Source of the DNA: Schlegelella_A sp965246805
Lineage (GTDB): Bacteria; Pseudomonadota; Gammaproteobacteria; Burkholderiales; Burkholderiaceae_C
Direction of reading: 5' to 3'
DNA: 64,000 bases
NCBI GenBank assembly: GCA_965246805.1
Contig: CBDFFO010000009.1
Location: forward strand, 682,001 to 746,000
Made by a program: the position numbers and the translations under genes. The notes under the pieces were generated by a model, which made no database searches, had not been told where the DNA came from, and saw only the letters and a list, made by a program, of their open reading frames with translations. How positions within the stretch are numbered: position 1 is the first letter of the stretch; every line of letters starts with the position of its first letter. Of the stretch, positions 29,506-36,920 are shown piece after piece.

Positions 29506-29937
29506 ATGAACACCAACCGCAACGGATCGGCGACCTGGCAAGGCGGCATCAAGACGGGCATCGGCGCGATCTCGACCGAGAGCGGTTCGCTGAAGGCCTA
29601 CCCCTACGGCTTCGCGAGCCGATTCGAAGGCAAGCCGGGCACGAATCCGGAAGAGCTGATCGGCGCTGCCCACGCCGGTTGCTTCACGATGGCCCTCAGT
29701 CTGATGCTCGAAGAGGCCAAGCTCACGGCCACCCAGATGGACACGACGGCGAGGGTCACCCTCGAATCGGTCGAAGGCGGCTTTTCGATCACCGCGGTGC
29801 ACCTCACGTTGCGCGCCAAGGTGCCGGGTGCGACCGCGGAAAAATTTGCCGAAATCGCCGGCAATGCGAAGGCCGGCTGCCCGGTCTCGAAACTGTTGAA
29901 GGCCGAGATCTCCCTCGATGCGGCGTTGATCGACTGA
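29506..29937 (+). CDS. OsmC-family peroxiredoxin
   Basis: This 143-residue OsmC-type thiol peroxidase reduces organic hydroperoxides. The two redox cysteines are Cys59 in GAAHAGCFTMAL and Cys125 in NAKAGCPVSKL. NPEELIGAAHA and the N-terminal ATWQGGIKTGIG strand are typical of the OsmC branch rather than Ohr. The ATG at 29506 follows GAAAGA. It is divergent from the cyo operon. OsmC members are usually induced by osmotic or stationary-phase stress, but no regulator site is visible here. Confidence 0.93.
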   Translation: MNTNRNGSATWQGGIKTGIGAISTESGSLKAYPYGFASRFEGKPGTNPEELIGAAHAGCFTMALSLMLEEAKLTATQMDTTARVTLESVEGGFSITAVHLTLRAKVPGATAEKFAEIAGNAKAGCPVSKLLKAEISLDAALID

Positions 29938-29975
29938 TCGATTCGATGTCGGTGCCGCGCGGCGCGCGGCGCAAG

Positions 29976-30851
29976 TCAGCGTCCGCCGCTCGCCGGTTCG
30001 AGCCCGAGCAGGCGACGAGCGAGCTTGGCGTGCGGCTCGTCGATCATCTTGCCGTCGAGACGGATCGCGCCAATGGCGGGGTTGGCCTCGAACGCCGCCA
30101 GCACGCGTCGGGCCCATTCGAGTTGCTCGGGCGTCGCCGTGAAACCGGCGGCGATCGGTGCCAGCTGCGCGGGGTGCACCGCCATCTTGCCGACGAAGCC
30201 ATCGCGAAACGCCTCGGCCGATTCGCGGCGCACGAGCTCGGTGTCGTTCAGCGACACGCACACGGTGTCGATGGCGTGCACGCCGGCTGCGGCGGCGCCG
30301 AACAGGCAGAGCGAACGCGCCAGCCGATAGGGTTCGGTGTAGCCCACGTCGTCGCGGTTGACGAGCGAGCCGACATCGGCGCTCAGGTCTTCAGCGCCCC
30401 AGGTCAGGCCCCACAGGCGCGAGGTGGCTCCGGGATACTCGGAGAAGTGGAAGAGCGACCGCGCCGTCTCGGTCGCGATCGCGAGGATCCGGGTCTGGCC
30501 GGTGGGAATGCCGGCCTCCGCTTCGAGCGCGTCGAGCGCCGCCACCAGCGGGTCGAGCGACGCCCTGCCACAGCACTTCGGTAGCACGACGCCGAACGGA
30601 CGCGCCGTCACGATGGCCGCGAGATCGGCCTTCAGCAACGGCGCTGGCGACGGGTTGACGCGCACCCAGAGCGCCTGCGCCGTCGCCGGGGCGTGGCGCA
30701 CGAAAGCGGCCACGTGGTCGCGCGCCGCGGCCTTGGCGCTCATCGGCACGGAGTCTTCGAGATCGAGAATCAGCGCACCGGCCGCCGACGCTCGCGCCTT
30801 CGCGAACTTCTCCGGCGCGTTGCCGGGCACGAACATCATCGAGAGCGTCAT
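29976..30851 (-). CDS. HpcH/HpaI aldolase, CitE-like (CoA ester lyase)
   Basis: This 291-residue protein belongs to the citrate lyase beta-like / malyl-CoA lyase group. MMFVPGNAPEKFAKA is the CoA-site start. ALILDLEDSVP (about 27-37) carries the metal-linked acidic residues, LWVRVNPSP binds substrate, and ATETARSLFHFSEY and LTWGAEDLSADVG complete the barrel. The C-terminal GFVGKMAVHPAQLAPI is conserved. Its ATG overlaps the stop of the MaoC-like gene (ATGA). The pair suggests hydration of an enoyl-CoA followed by cleavage of a beta-hydroxyacyl-CoA, or a thioesterase role; the exact substrate is not evident. It is not part of a citrate lyase operon. Confidence 0.88.
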   Translation of the reverse strand: MTLSMMFVPGNAPEKFAKARASAAGALILDLEDSVPMSAKAAARDHVAAFVRHAPATAQALWVRVNPSPAPLLKADLAAIVTARPFGVVLPKCCGRASLDPLVAALDALEAEAGIPTGQTRILAIATETARSLFHFSEYPGATSRLWGLTWGAEDLSADVGSLVNRDDVGYTEPYRLARSLCLFGAAAAGVHAIDTVCVSLNDTELVRRESAEAFRDGFVGKMAVHPAQLAPIAAGFTATPEQLEWARRVLAAFEANPAIGAIRLDGKMIDEPHAKLARRLLGLEPASGGR

Positions 30852-31312
30852 GTCGCGGCGACCGCCGGCCGGCGGTGCATCAGCGCGCTGCGCCTGCACA
30901 CGCAGACGACGACCTCGTCCTGGTTGAGCCCGACGTGCTCGAACTCCACGATGCCGGCCTCTGGCCGCGACCTGCTGTCGCGCTTCGAAACGACCGTGGT
31001 CTTCACGTGCACCGTGTCGCCTGCGAACACCGGTGCGGGGAACGTGATCGCACTCATGCCGAGGTTGGCCACTGTCGTTCGAAACGTCGTGTCGTTGACG
31101 CTCATGCCGATGATCAGGCCGAGCGTGAAGAGGCTGTTGACGAGCGGCTTCTTGAACTCGGTCTGCGCCGCGAAGTGCGCGTCGATATGCAATGGCTGCA
31201 CGTTCATCGTCAGCGTGCTGAAGAGCACGTTGTCCATCTCGGTGACGGTGCGCGTCCACTCGTGGGCGAAGACGCGGCCGATGTCGAATTCTTCGTAATA
31301 CAACCCGGGCAT
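30848..31312 (-). CDS. MaoC-family acyl-CoA hydratase
   Basis: This is a 154-residue hot-dog-fold protein. The MaoC signature is around MNVQPLHIDAHFAAQTEFKK (residues about 45-65), containing the hydratase His, followed by VNSLFTLGLIIGMSVND and PVFAGDTVHVKTTVV. The family hydrates 2-enoyl-CoA esters, including mesaconyl-CoA. The start at ATG 31312 (MPGLYYEEF) is preferred over the longer frame to 31411. It is translationally coupled to the CitE-like gene. Confidence 0.9.
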   Translation of the reverse strand: MPGLYYEEFDIGRVFAHEWTRTVTEMDNVLFSTLTMNVQPLHIDAHFAAQTEFKKPLVNSLFTLGLIIGMSVNDTTFRTTVANLGMSAITFPAPVFAGDTVHVKTTVVSKRDSRSRPEAGIVEFEHVGLNQDEVVVCVCRRSALMHRRPAVAAT

Positions 31313-31539
31313 GGAAGTCCTTTTGATGCGGAGGTCGGCAGCGAGCGAAAGGCGCACGACGCTGGAGCACTTCACGCGGCCTGGCCGATCGGGCTTGATC
31401 ATGTCAGACATGCCTATTCGCGTCGCCGGCGATCGGGAGTCGAGGTCAAGGGACGGCTCTCCAGCTGGCGCGGAGCCGTGTGTCAGAGTCTCGTTGTCCG
31501 CAGCAATCGCTGTGCATCACTACAAGGTCGCGTCGGTCC

Positions 31540-32226
31540 ATGGCTTCTTCCAACATCACCCTCACCGCTGCCGACGGTTTCAAGTCGTCGGCCTATGTCT
31601 GCGAGCCGTCGGGCGCACCGAAGGGCGCGATCGTCGTGCTGCAGGAGATCTTCGGCGTGAACTCGCACATCCGGGGCGTCGCCGACGGCTATGCCGCGTC
31701 CGGCTATCTCGCCATCGCACCGGCGACCTTCGATCGCGTCGAGCGCGACATCGAGCTCGGCTACACGCCCGCCGACGTGGGCAAAGGCTCGCGCCTGAAG
31801 GCGGCCGTCGAAAAGCTGCCCGCACCCGGCGTGCTGCAGGACATCCAGGCGGCGGTCGATCAAGTGGCGAAAGCCGGCAAGGTCGGTATCGTCGGCTACT
31901 GCTGGGGCGGCTTGCTGGTGTGGCGTGCAGCCGAGAGGGTCAAGGGCCTCGCCGCGGCGGTGGCGTATTACGGCGGCGGCATGACGATGGGCACCGAGCC
32001 GTCACGCCGACCTGCGGTGCCGACGATGGCGCACTTCGGTGACCAGGACGCGCACATCTCGATCGAGAGCGTCAAGGCATTCGAGACCGCACGACCCGAG
32101 GTCGAGCTTCACCTCTATGCGGCAAATCATGGCTTCTACTGCGAGCAGCGCGCCTCGTACAACGCGGGCGCCGCGGCGACGGCGCTCGAGCGCACGCTTT
32201 GTCACTTCGGCAAGCACGTCGGCTGA
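31540..32226 (+). CDS. dienelactone hydrolase family protein
   Basis: This 228-residue alpha/beta hydrolase has Cys121 as nucleophile in the GYCWGG elbow, Asp168 or Asp170 in HFGDQDAHI and His197 in AANHGFY, the classical Cys-Asp-His triad of dienelactone hydrolases. VLQEIFGVNSHIRGVADGYA places the conserved Glu36. Dienelactone hydrolases act in chloroaromatic catabolism, but isolated homologues are common and their natural substrates usually unknown; no ortho-cleavage genes are nearby. It is the last chromosomal gene before the prophage. Confidence 0.93.
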   Translation: MASSNITLTAADGFKSSAYVCEPSGAPKGAIVVLQEIFGVNSHIRGVADGYAASGYLAIAPATFDRVERDIELGYTPADVGKGSRLKAAVEKLPAPGVLQDIQAAVDQVAKAGKVGIVGYCWGGLLVWRAAERVKGLAAAVAYYGGGMTMGTEPSRRPAVPTMAHFGDQDAHISIESVKAFETARPEVELHLYAANHGFYCEQRASYNAGAAATALERTLCHFGKHVG

Positions 32227-32267
32227 GGAGGTGCGGGCAGCGGCGGGCTTCGTCGGAGCAAAGAAGA

Positions 32268-32297
32268 AGGGATAGCCGACGCGTGCCGACCATCCCT
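32268..32297. terminator. hairpin between dienelactone hydrolase gene and tRNA-Lys remnant
   Basis: AGGGAT and ATCCCT pair across an 18-base loop. On the minus strand the stem is followed by TCTTCTTT, fitting a tRNA-Lys terminator; on the plus strand it is followed by CGTCTTTTCT, fitting the hydrolase gene. Confidence 0.4.
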
Positions 32298-32306
32298 CGT
32301 CTTTTC

Positions 32307-32354
32307 TGGTGGGCCCTGAGTGACTCGAACACTCGACCTACGGATTAAGAGTCC
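32307..32354 (-). tRNA. tRNA-Lys(CTT) 3' half only: prophage attachment half-site
   Basis: The minus strand carries a tRNA 3' half. It has an anticodon loop CTCTTAA with anticodon CTT (32347-32349), a T-arm stem GAGTG/CACTC around TTCGAGT, an acceptor strand GGGCCC, a discriminator A and an encoded CCA. The 5' side (32355 onward) does not supply a D-arm or the acceptor partner GGGCCC, so the tRNA is incomplete. This is what remains at the distal end when a phage integrates into a tRNA anticodon loop and restores the intact tRNA at the other end, here expected beyond 64,000. Whether the truncated copy is transcribed is unknown. Confidence 0.8.
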
Positions 32355-32463
32355 ATCGTCTCGTTTATCCATCCGTCACGCATGTGCACTCATTGGTTTA
32401 GTGTGAAGGTTGACGGTTTGACGGTGGTGCGGACCCAGCGGCCCTTGACGCGGATGTAGACAG

Positions 32464-32730
32464 TCATTTCTTCTCCCCCTTTGCAGGCTCACTCACAGCG
32501 AGAGCGGCGGCAAGGTCTCGAATACGCGAATCCCGAATGAGTGACAGGCCTTGGGTTGGCGATGGCGAAACGTTCAAAATCAGAGATTGCGCCGCTTCCC
32601 TAAGTGCTGCCGCATTACTCTCGCTGGCCGGTGCTTCCTCGCGAGGGGTGGGTGGGGCTTTGGCGATCCCTGCCCGTTCACGCGAAAGCCGACATGCGTT
32701 ATCCGCGTGCCATTGCTCAAAGTCGCTCAT
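32464..32730 (-). CDS. small phage protein of unknown function
   Basis: This 88-residue protein begins MSDFEQWHADNACRLSRERA and has a Ser/Ala-rich middle. The ATG at 32730 has a strong GGAGA site and overlaps the upstream stop (ATGA), which supports a real, coupled gene. The start resembles short phage proteins beginning SDFExWxxxN found in many early regions, whose function is unknown. It is the gene nearest the att half-site, about 110 bases away. Confidence 0.65.
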   Translation of the reverse strand: MSDFEQWHADNACRLSRERAGIAKAPPTPREEAPASESNAAALREAAQSLILNVSPSPTQGLSLIRDSRIRDLAAALAVSEPAKGEKK

Positions 32731-33362
32731 CGCTTGTCTCCTGCCGGTGCTTCCCGAGCAATGCCGTGGCACATCCAATTGATGCGCTTGCCACAGTGCG
32801 GACAGACTGCCGGTGCTTCCGGGATAGGTGGGGCGGGGTGAGACTGTGCGGCGAGGGCTTCTGCAAGCTCGCTCACTACGCAGTACTTTCCATCAGGCAC
32901 CGAAAGACCGCTGGAAAGCAGCTCGTATGCGGCTTGCGCAGCAGCAAGAAGCCTCATTGGCGGGCCAAGATAAAGAGCCTCGCACGGGGCGTGTGGCTGC
33001 CTGAAGTCCTGCGGACTGGCTTGATAGTCCCAACAGCCGAACTTGCTGATCCACTGCCGATACGCCGCCGCCTCGCTCAGTGCTGGCGCTTCCTGTGCTT
33101 GCGCGGGCTCGTCGTACAGGCCAAGTTCCTCTGCATCGCGCACCATGGCATCTAGGGCTTGCTCCGGTGTTCGCGGCTCGGGCTGCGTGATGCTCTCGGC
33201 CCGCTCTAGCGCAGCCTTAACTGCGGTGACCATTTGCTCAGCGGTGTAGAAGTCAGCGCGAACGTTCTGGCCCCACAGCTCGTATTCATGGTCTTCGAGC
33301 GTGGGCGGCGGCAGGGCTTTGCGGATTGCTTCGTCGTCTGTGCTCTGGTTAGCGGATGTCAT
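32727..33362 (-). CDS. phage protein with C-terminal zinc-ribbon-like motif
   Basis: This is a 211-residue protein. The N-terminal part includes PPPTLEDHEYELWGQNVRAD, typical of phage ea8.5/DUF551-like early proteins. The middle has LDAMVRDAEELGLYDEPA. The C-terminus carries VCPHCGKRINWMCHG with a CxxC pair that may bind zinc with His and Cys. Its start overlaps the integrase stop (ATGA) and its end overlaps the next small gene, so integrase and the two downstream genes form one coupled string. Function unknown. Confidence 0.65.
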   Translation of the reverse strand: MTSANQSTDDEAIRKALPPPTLEDHEYELWGQNVRADFYTAEQMVTAVKAALERAESITQPEPRTPEQALDAMVRDAEELGLYDEPAQAQEAPALSEAAAYRQWISKFGCWDYQASPQDFRQPHAPCEALYLGPPMRLLAAAQAAYELLSSGLSVPDGKYCVVSELAEALAAQSHPAPPIPEAPAVCPHCGKRINWMCHGIAREAPAGDKR

Positions 33363-34405
33363 GCGGTGGTCTCCAGTTGTTGCATGGCCTGACGAACCGA
33401 ACCCAGGGAGGCCTGCACATAGCCCTGGCTCGTGGTGATGTTGGCGTGGCCTGCGAGGGCCATGATGATGAAGGCCGAAGCCCCGCTATCGGACAGCCTG
33501 GACAGCCTCTCGTGCCTGAGGAGGTGGAACACGAAGTTAACATCCTCAGCCAGGCCCATGTCCTTCCGCATCTCCGCCCACAGGTGTGTCACTCGGTCCT
33601 GGTTGAGACCATGGAAGAAGGTGGGCACACCGAAGCGCCTACGGGCCTCCAGGACGCGCTGAGCGGCCTCGGTGAGGGGTATGGTGCGGGTCTCACCATT
33701 CTTGGTGTCCCTGAAGGTCGCCTGGTCCCCTGTCACATCAGCTGTGCGAAGGCCGAGCAGCTCACCCTCTCGAGCAGCTGTCTCCATGCCCAGGGTGATG
33801 AGGTGGGCGAAGTCGAGAGCCCCCTTCTTCGCTGCGTGCTGGAAGCACCAGTCCTGCATAGCCTGTAGCTCCTGGTCGCTGATGCGCCGCTTCCTGCTGT
33901 TGCCCTTGGTGCTCAAGTGCCTGACGGTATGGGGCGGCAGCTCGGCCTGCTCGATCAGCACAGACAGCATGGAGAGCCTGTGGTTGATGGTCGAGTGGGA
34001 GAGCGTGCTGTCCTTGCGCTTACCCGGTGCCAGCTTCCACTTCGCTCGGAGGTCCAGCACCTTCTCGCGGTTGAAGGATGCGATGGGCTGATGGGGGTCA
34101 CCGAGAGCCTCGAAGGTTTGCCTGAGTGTCGCCTTGTCCTTGCTGGCCACCCAGCCCTCGTGGTTGCGCATGGCTGTGTCGAAGGCCTCCTGTAGGGTGA
34201 GGGTGCTGACAACCGATGATGGCACATCGCCGATGGGTGGCTTTGTGGCCACATTGGACAAAACTGAGCCGACGATGGATGGTGCTACGCGCCTCGCTGC
34301 TGCTTCGGTGGCCTGGCCAGCGGGCACGCGCTTACGTGTACCCGTGGCGTCCCTGAAGTCGAGCCACCACTGGCCTGGCCTCTTCTCGTAGTAGCGGATG
34401 TTCAT
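33359..34405 (-). CDS. int: tyrosine integrase
   Basis: This 348-residue tyrosine recombinase should carry out attP x attB recombination. The C-terminal catalytic set is complete: Arg212 (ETAAREGELLGLR), Lys235 (DTKNGETRTIPL), His294 and Arg297 (FHLLRHERLSRL), His320 (LAGHANITTSQ) and nucleophile Tyr329 (GYVQ). The N-terminus has the short beta arm-binding region (YYEKRPGQWWLDFRDATGTR) followed by a core-binding SAM-like domain at about 70-165. Location near a tRNA-Lys half-site fits its use of a tRNA anticodon-loop target. Its start overlaps the stop of the upstream 89-residue gene. Confidence 0.96.
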   Translation of the reverse strand: MNIRYYEKRPGQWWLDFRDATGTRKRVPAGQATEAAARRVAPSIVGSVLSNVATKPPIGDVPSSVVSTLTLQEAFDTAMRNHEGWVASKDKATLRQTFEALGDPHQPIASFNREKVLDLRAKWKLAPGKRKDSTLSHSTINHRLSMLSVLIEQAELPPHTVRHLSTKGNSRKRRISDQELQAMQDWCFQHAAKKGALDFAHLITLGMETAAREGELLGLRTADVTGDQATFRDTKNGETRTIPLTEAAQRVLEARRRFGVPTFFHGLNQDRVTHLWAEMRKDMGLAEDVNFVFHLLRHERLSRLSDSGASAFIIMALAGHANITTSQGYVQASLGSVRQAMQQLETTA

Positions 34406-34671
34406 GGCAGGGTGTGCTGGAAGATCACAGCGACGGGCGGGGCTGGCTCAAGTTCGAGGTCACAGCGCAGCTGCTCCTCCTCCTCAGCCGCGCGCTTCAG
34501 GTACTCCCTCATGCGGATAGCACGCTGCTCAGGCGACCAGAAGACCATGCTCCTGGCGTGAATGTCAGCCAGCTCACCTGGGGAGGTGGGCGGGATTTCA
34601 TCGAGAGGCGTGAAGTCATTGCAGTCCTGCTGCGATGCTTTGAAGGGTGGGACAGGTTTGGGTGTGTTCAT
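34402..34671 (-). CDS. small hypothetical protein coupled to integrase
   Basis: This 89-residue acidic, Glu-rich protein has a helical segment around residues 37-72 (DIHARSMVFWSPEQRAIRMR, EYLKRAAEEEEQL). The stop overlaps the integrase ATG (ATGA) and it starts only four bases after the MarR-like gene, so it belongs to the same transcript. Position next to the integrase suggests a recombination directionality factor, but it lacks a visible DNA-binding helix-turn-helix and no excisionase motif is recognised. Confidence 0.6.
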   Translation of the reverse strand: MNTPKPVPPFKASQQDCNDFTPLDEIPPTSPGELADIHARSMVFWSPEQRAIRMREYLKRAAEEEEQLRCDLELEPAPPVAVIFQHTLP

Positions 34672-34675
34672 GGTC

Positions 34676-35128
34676 TCAGTGGTGTTGTGGGGGTCTATCG
34701 AGTTTGGTGACCGCAGTCACGGTGAAGTCGATCTCTACCTTGGCAAATATCTCGTTCAGCTTGCTCCTCCCCAGCGCTGTCAATCGGCAGGTCTTGAATC
34801 TAGAGTCCCTGTCCTGCACTACTGTCTCAACCCAGCCCAGACCATCGGATCGGTCTGCACTGTTCCTCACCTTCTTGCCTCTGCCCAGGCGGTCGAGGTT
34901 GCGTCCATTGCTGGTACGCCCCACGCCTGTAACGACATCGAGGTCACCTTGGTTTACCTCCCCGCGTGTGTAGAGGTAAACCAGGATGAGCTGCTGCTGA
35001 GTCTCCAGCGTCTTGATTTCGGTTGCGAGCTGGAGCAGCTTCAAGAAGTAGCCCACGCAGTCTGCCAACGCGTAGCGGGTAGCAGTCGTGCTTTTGGTGG
35101 GTGGAGAGCCCTCGTCAAGGGTAGACAT
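34676..35128 (-). CDS. MarR-like winged-helix regulator (candidate lysogeny regulator)
   Basis: This 150-residue protein contains a winged-helix pattern: LILVYLYTRGEVNQGDLDVV, then GVGRTSNGRNLDRLGRG as recognition-helix region, and a wing followed by CRLTALGRSKLNEIFAKVEI, which is the typical end of MarR-fold domains. The N-terminal ALADCVGYFLKLLQLATEI is a likely dimerisation helix. The ATG at 35128 has a GAGGA site; the longer frame from 35185 or 35233 is less supported. A promoter with an overlapping palindrome lies just upstream, so autoregulation is plausible. No CI-like repressor is visible in this part of the prophage, so this gene is the best local candidate for lysogeny control. Confidence 0.7.
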   Translation of the reverse strand: MSTLDEGSPPTKSTTATRYALADCVGYFLKLLQLATEIKTLETQQQLILVYLYTRGEVNQGDLDVVTGVGRTSNGRNLDRLGRGKKVRNSADRSDGLGWVETVVQDRDSRFKTCRLTALGRSKLNEIFAKVEIDFTVTAVTKLDRPPQHH

Positions 35129-35215
35129 ACGGATTCGTCCTCGAGTTACCGAGAGAGTTTCTGGAGGAACGAGTTTCGCAGACATGCCGGCATCATCGAA
35201 CCCGTCAAGCCTCTG

Positions 35216-35244
35216 AGTAAATCGTAGGGACACTAGTTTGTAAA
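35216..35244 (-). promoter_or_regulatory. candidate sigma-70 promoter with overlapping palindrome upstream of MarR-like gene
   Basis: On the minus strand TTTACA (35244-35239) and TTTACT (35221-35216) are spaced 17 bases apart, five and four matches to the -35 and -10 consensus. The -35 box lies inside AGTTTACAAACT (35246-35235), a palindrome with 5-bp arms that could be the operator of the downstream regulator. Confidence 0.5.
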
Positions 35245-35257
35245 CTCTTCACGATAT

Positions 35258-35617
35258 CTACTCACTCTTCATGAGGGCCTCAGCCATCGAGGCAATCACC
35301 CGCTTGCGTAGGTTCTCGGTGTAGCTGTTCGCGAATGCAAGGGCGTAGCTGGAGCCGCCGTTGTCAGCTGCTAGGGCCTGACGCATGGCCTCACGCTGGG
35401 CACTGCACTTCTGCTCTGCCACAGAGGCCACATCGAGCGCGGAGTCGGTGCGTGACGACTTGAGCAGTGGTTTCAGGCTGTCCCATGAGCATTTGATGTA
35501 GGCGTCCCGAGCACCCTGGGCACTAGGCAGGCTGTCTGTGTAGGTGTCAGGCGCTGGCGTGGCACAAGCAGCCAGTGCGAAAACCGCAAAGGCTGCGGCA
35601 GTGATGGATGGTTTCAC
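35258..35617 (-). CDS. phage-encoded lipoprotein
   Basis: This is a 119-residue lipoprotein precursor. The GTG at 35617 is followed by VKPSITAAAFAVFALAACAT, a clear signal peptide and lipobox (LAAC, Cys at about residue 18). The mature part is short and helical with a Cys pair (YIKCSWDSL and VAEQKCSAQ) and ends MAEALMKSE. I see no match to a known family. It lies upstream of the regulator promoter and downstream of the early string, so it may be expressed from the lysogen as a moron. Superinfection exclusion or surface modification is possible but not shown. Confidence 0.65.
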   Translation of the reverse strand: MKPSITAAAFAVFALAACATPAPDTYTDSLPSAQGARDAYIKCSWDSLKPLLKSSRTDSALDVASVAEQKCSAQREAMRQALAADNGGSSYALAFANSYTENLRKRVIASMAEALMKSE

Positions 35618-35699
35618 GATGGTGGCCCCTAAGGTGGTGTGGGCACATATGCACACTCCCAAGACGCTACACGAGCGTCGAGGGGCTGTACACAGGCAT

Positions 35700-36053
35700 C
35701 TACGGTTTCTTTGTAATTGCGTGCATCTGGGCACACAGTTTGATGGCACAGATAAGGGGCCATTCTTGGCGAGTGCTGTGCAGCGGGTCATGCGTCTTGC
35801 ACCTACGCTGCAACGTGCTGGCCAGTAGGGCGACGTCACCAACCTGTAGCTGGTTCAGGAGCCCCCTAGCGTGTGCCAGGGTTGCAGGGGTGACCCATAA
35901 GGCTTTGGGCACCTCCCCCGCTCTTGCCTTGCGTGCATAGTTCTCCAGTTTGCGAAGGGCTTTCGCGGTACGTGCTGCATCGCCTGCTATGCCTTCGTCC
36001 TGAGCGAACAGGCCGAGCACACACAGGTTTGCCGAGGGTGAGGGTACGATCAT
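35700..36053 (-). CDS. hypothetical phage protein
   Basis: This 117-residue basic protein has a helical middle (AARTAKALRKLENYARKARA) and VTPATLAHARGLLNQLQVGD. The ATG at 36053 has a strong GAGGGGAAG site 12 bases after the upstream lipoprotein-like gene. No family is recognised. The C-terminal 20 residues are of low confidence. Confidence 0.5.
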   Translation of the reverse strand: MIVPSPSANLCVLGLFAQDEGIAGDAARTAKALRKLENYARKARAGEVPKALWVTPATLAHARGLLNQLQVGDVALLASTLQRRCKTHDPLHSTRQEWPLICAIKLCAQMHAITKKP

Positions 36054-36065
36054 TGCGGCTTCCCC

Positions 36066-36257
36066 TCAGTTGCAGCGGATGCCGCCGCCACAGTCCACCG
36101 GAATGGTGGTGACTGGGCGAGGTGCGAACCCTTGGGCATCTGGGACACCCTGGGCACTCGGCACTGTCTCTTCGATGCCCCCTCCTCCACATCCATCGAG
36201 CATGAGCGCGACAAGGGCTAGAAGGCCAGCACGTAGGAATGACAGGGCAGCCCTCAT
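36066..36257 (-). CDS. small lipoprotein-like phage protein
   Basis: This 63-residue product has an N-terminal hydrophobic segment (LRAGLLALVALMLDGC) and a possible lipobox with Asp at -2, followed by a Gly run and a Pro-rich body with two further Cys near the end. Size and composition recall Rz1-type spanins, but it is far from the lysis genes. Its start overlaps the upstream stop (ATGA). Confidence 0.5.
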   Translation of the reverse strand: MRAALSFLRAGLLALVALMLDGCGGGGIEETVPSAQGVPDAQGFAPRPVTTIPVDCGGGIRCN

Positions 36258-36376
36258 GGCAACGTCAGCAGCATGCGAATCTGCTCCTGTGTGGGCGTGA
36301 ACAGCACTTTGACCCGGCGCGGGTCAGGCGGCGGCAGGATGAGACGCGGCCCCGGCGTGTGCTGAGGGGCGCTCAT
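36254..36376 (-). CDS. very small phage protein (40 residues)
   Basis: This is a 40-residue product starting MSAPQHTPGPRLILPPPDPR and ending PTQEQIRMLLTLP. It is supported mainly by ATGA overlaps with both neighbours, which would be unlikely by chance. No family recognised. Confidence 0.45.
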   Translation of the reverse strand: MSAPQHTPGPRLILPPPDPRRVKVLFTPTQEQIRMLLTLP

Positions 36377-36609
36377 GACAGTGACTCCGTGAACGTGAAC
36401 GAGCACGCGTAGCACCTGTAGTGGGCACGGGTGCCGAAGATGGCCATAAGGCGGCCGTCTCCGCCGACACACTCAGGGCACATCGGGCAGTCATCCACGG
36501 TGAGGATGTCGGCTAGTGCTGTATCGGGTAGCTGTGTGTCAGCGAAAGCTGCCATCTGCGCATCGGGGCGCATCGGGCGTGTGGTGAGGCGTAGCCAGTG
36601 GGCGCGCAT
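36373..36609 (-). CDS. small zinc-ribbon phage protein
   Basis: This 78-residue protein contains two CxxC pairs, CPMCPEC (about residues 46-52) and YRCYAC (about 67-72), spaced as in a treble-clef or zinc-ribbon. The ATG at 36609 has an AGGAG site; a longer frame to 36711 is possible but its start lacks a site. Small zinc-ribbon proteins are common in phage early regions; the target is unknown. Confidence 0.6.
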   Translation of the reverse strand: MRAHWLRLTTRPMRPDAQMAAFADTQLPDTALADILTVDDCPMCPECVGGDGRLMAIFGTRAHYRCYACSFTFTESLS

Positions 36610-36642
36610 GTATGTATGTGCTCCTGTGTGAATGGTGGCAAA

Positions 36643-36657
36643 GTGGACGGAGTCCAC
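36643..36657. terminator. short hairpin between two early phage genes
   Basis: GTGGAC and GTCCAC form a 6-bp stem with a 3-base loop. On the minus strand TTTGCC follows. It is too short for confident termination and may be an RNA-processing site. Confidence 0.3.
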
Positions 36658-36712
36658 AAAGAAATGCACACCCCGAACGGACCGATGCCTCAGTCCGGAC
36701 GGGCTGGGCACT

Positions 36713-36907
36713 TCAGCCCTGAATCTCTACCTTGCAGTCCTGGCCGGCCAATTCGCGCGCCAGCTTGTATGCCTCAGCGCGCGTCACTGGCGGGTAGATG
36801 TCCCGGCCTGTTTCTGGGTTGCGGACCAGATAGCCCTCGACCCATTCATAAAAGCCGCTCTTGGCGACCTCAAACTGCATGCGGGTCATGGTCACGGTGG
36901 TGGTCAT
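36713..36907 (-). CDS. small hypothetical phage protein
   Basis: This 64-residue protein contains FEVAKSGFYEWVEGYLVRNP, then YPPVTRAEAYKLARELAG and a C-terminal VEIQG. Its ATG at 36907 has a strong AAGGGAGA site, the best support for a real gene. Amino acid spacing suggests a small alpha/beta protein. Function unknown. Confidence 0.6.
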   Translation of the reverse strand: MTTTVTMTRMQFEVAKSGFYEWVEGYLVRNPETGRDIYPPVTRAEAYKLARELAGQDCKVEIQG

Positions 36908-36920
36908 GGTCTGTTCTCCC

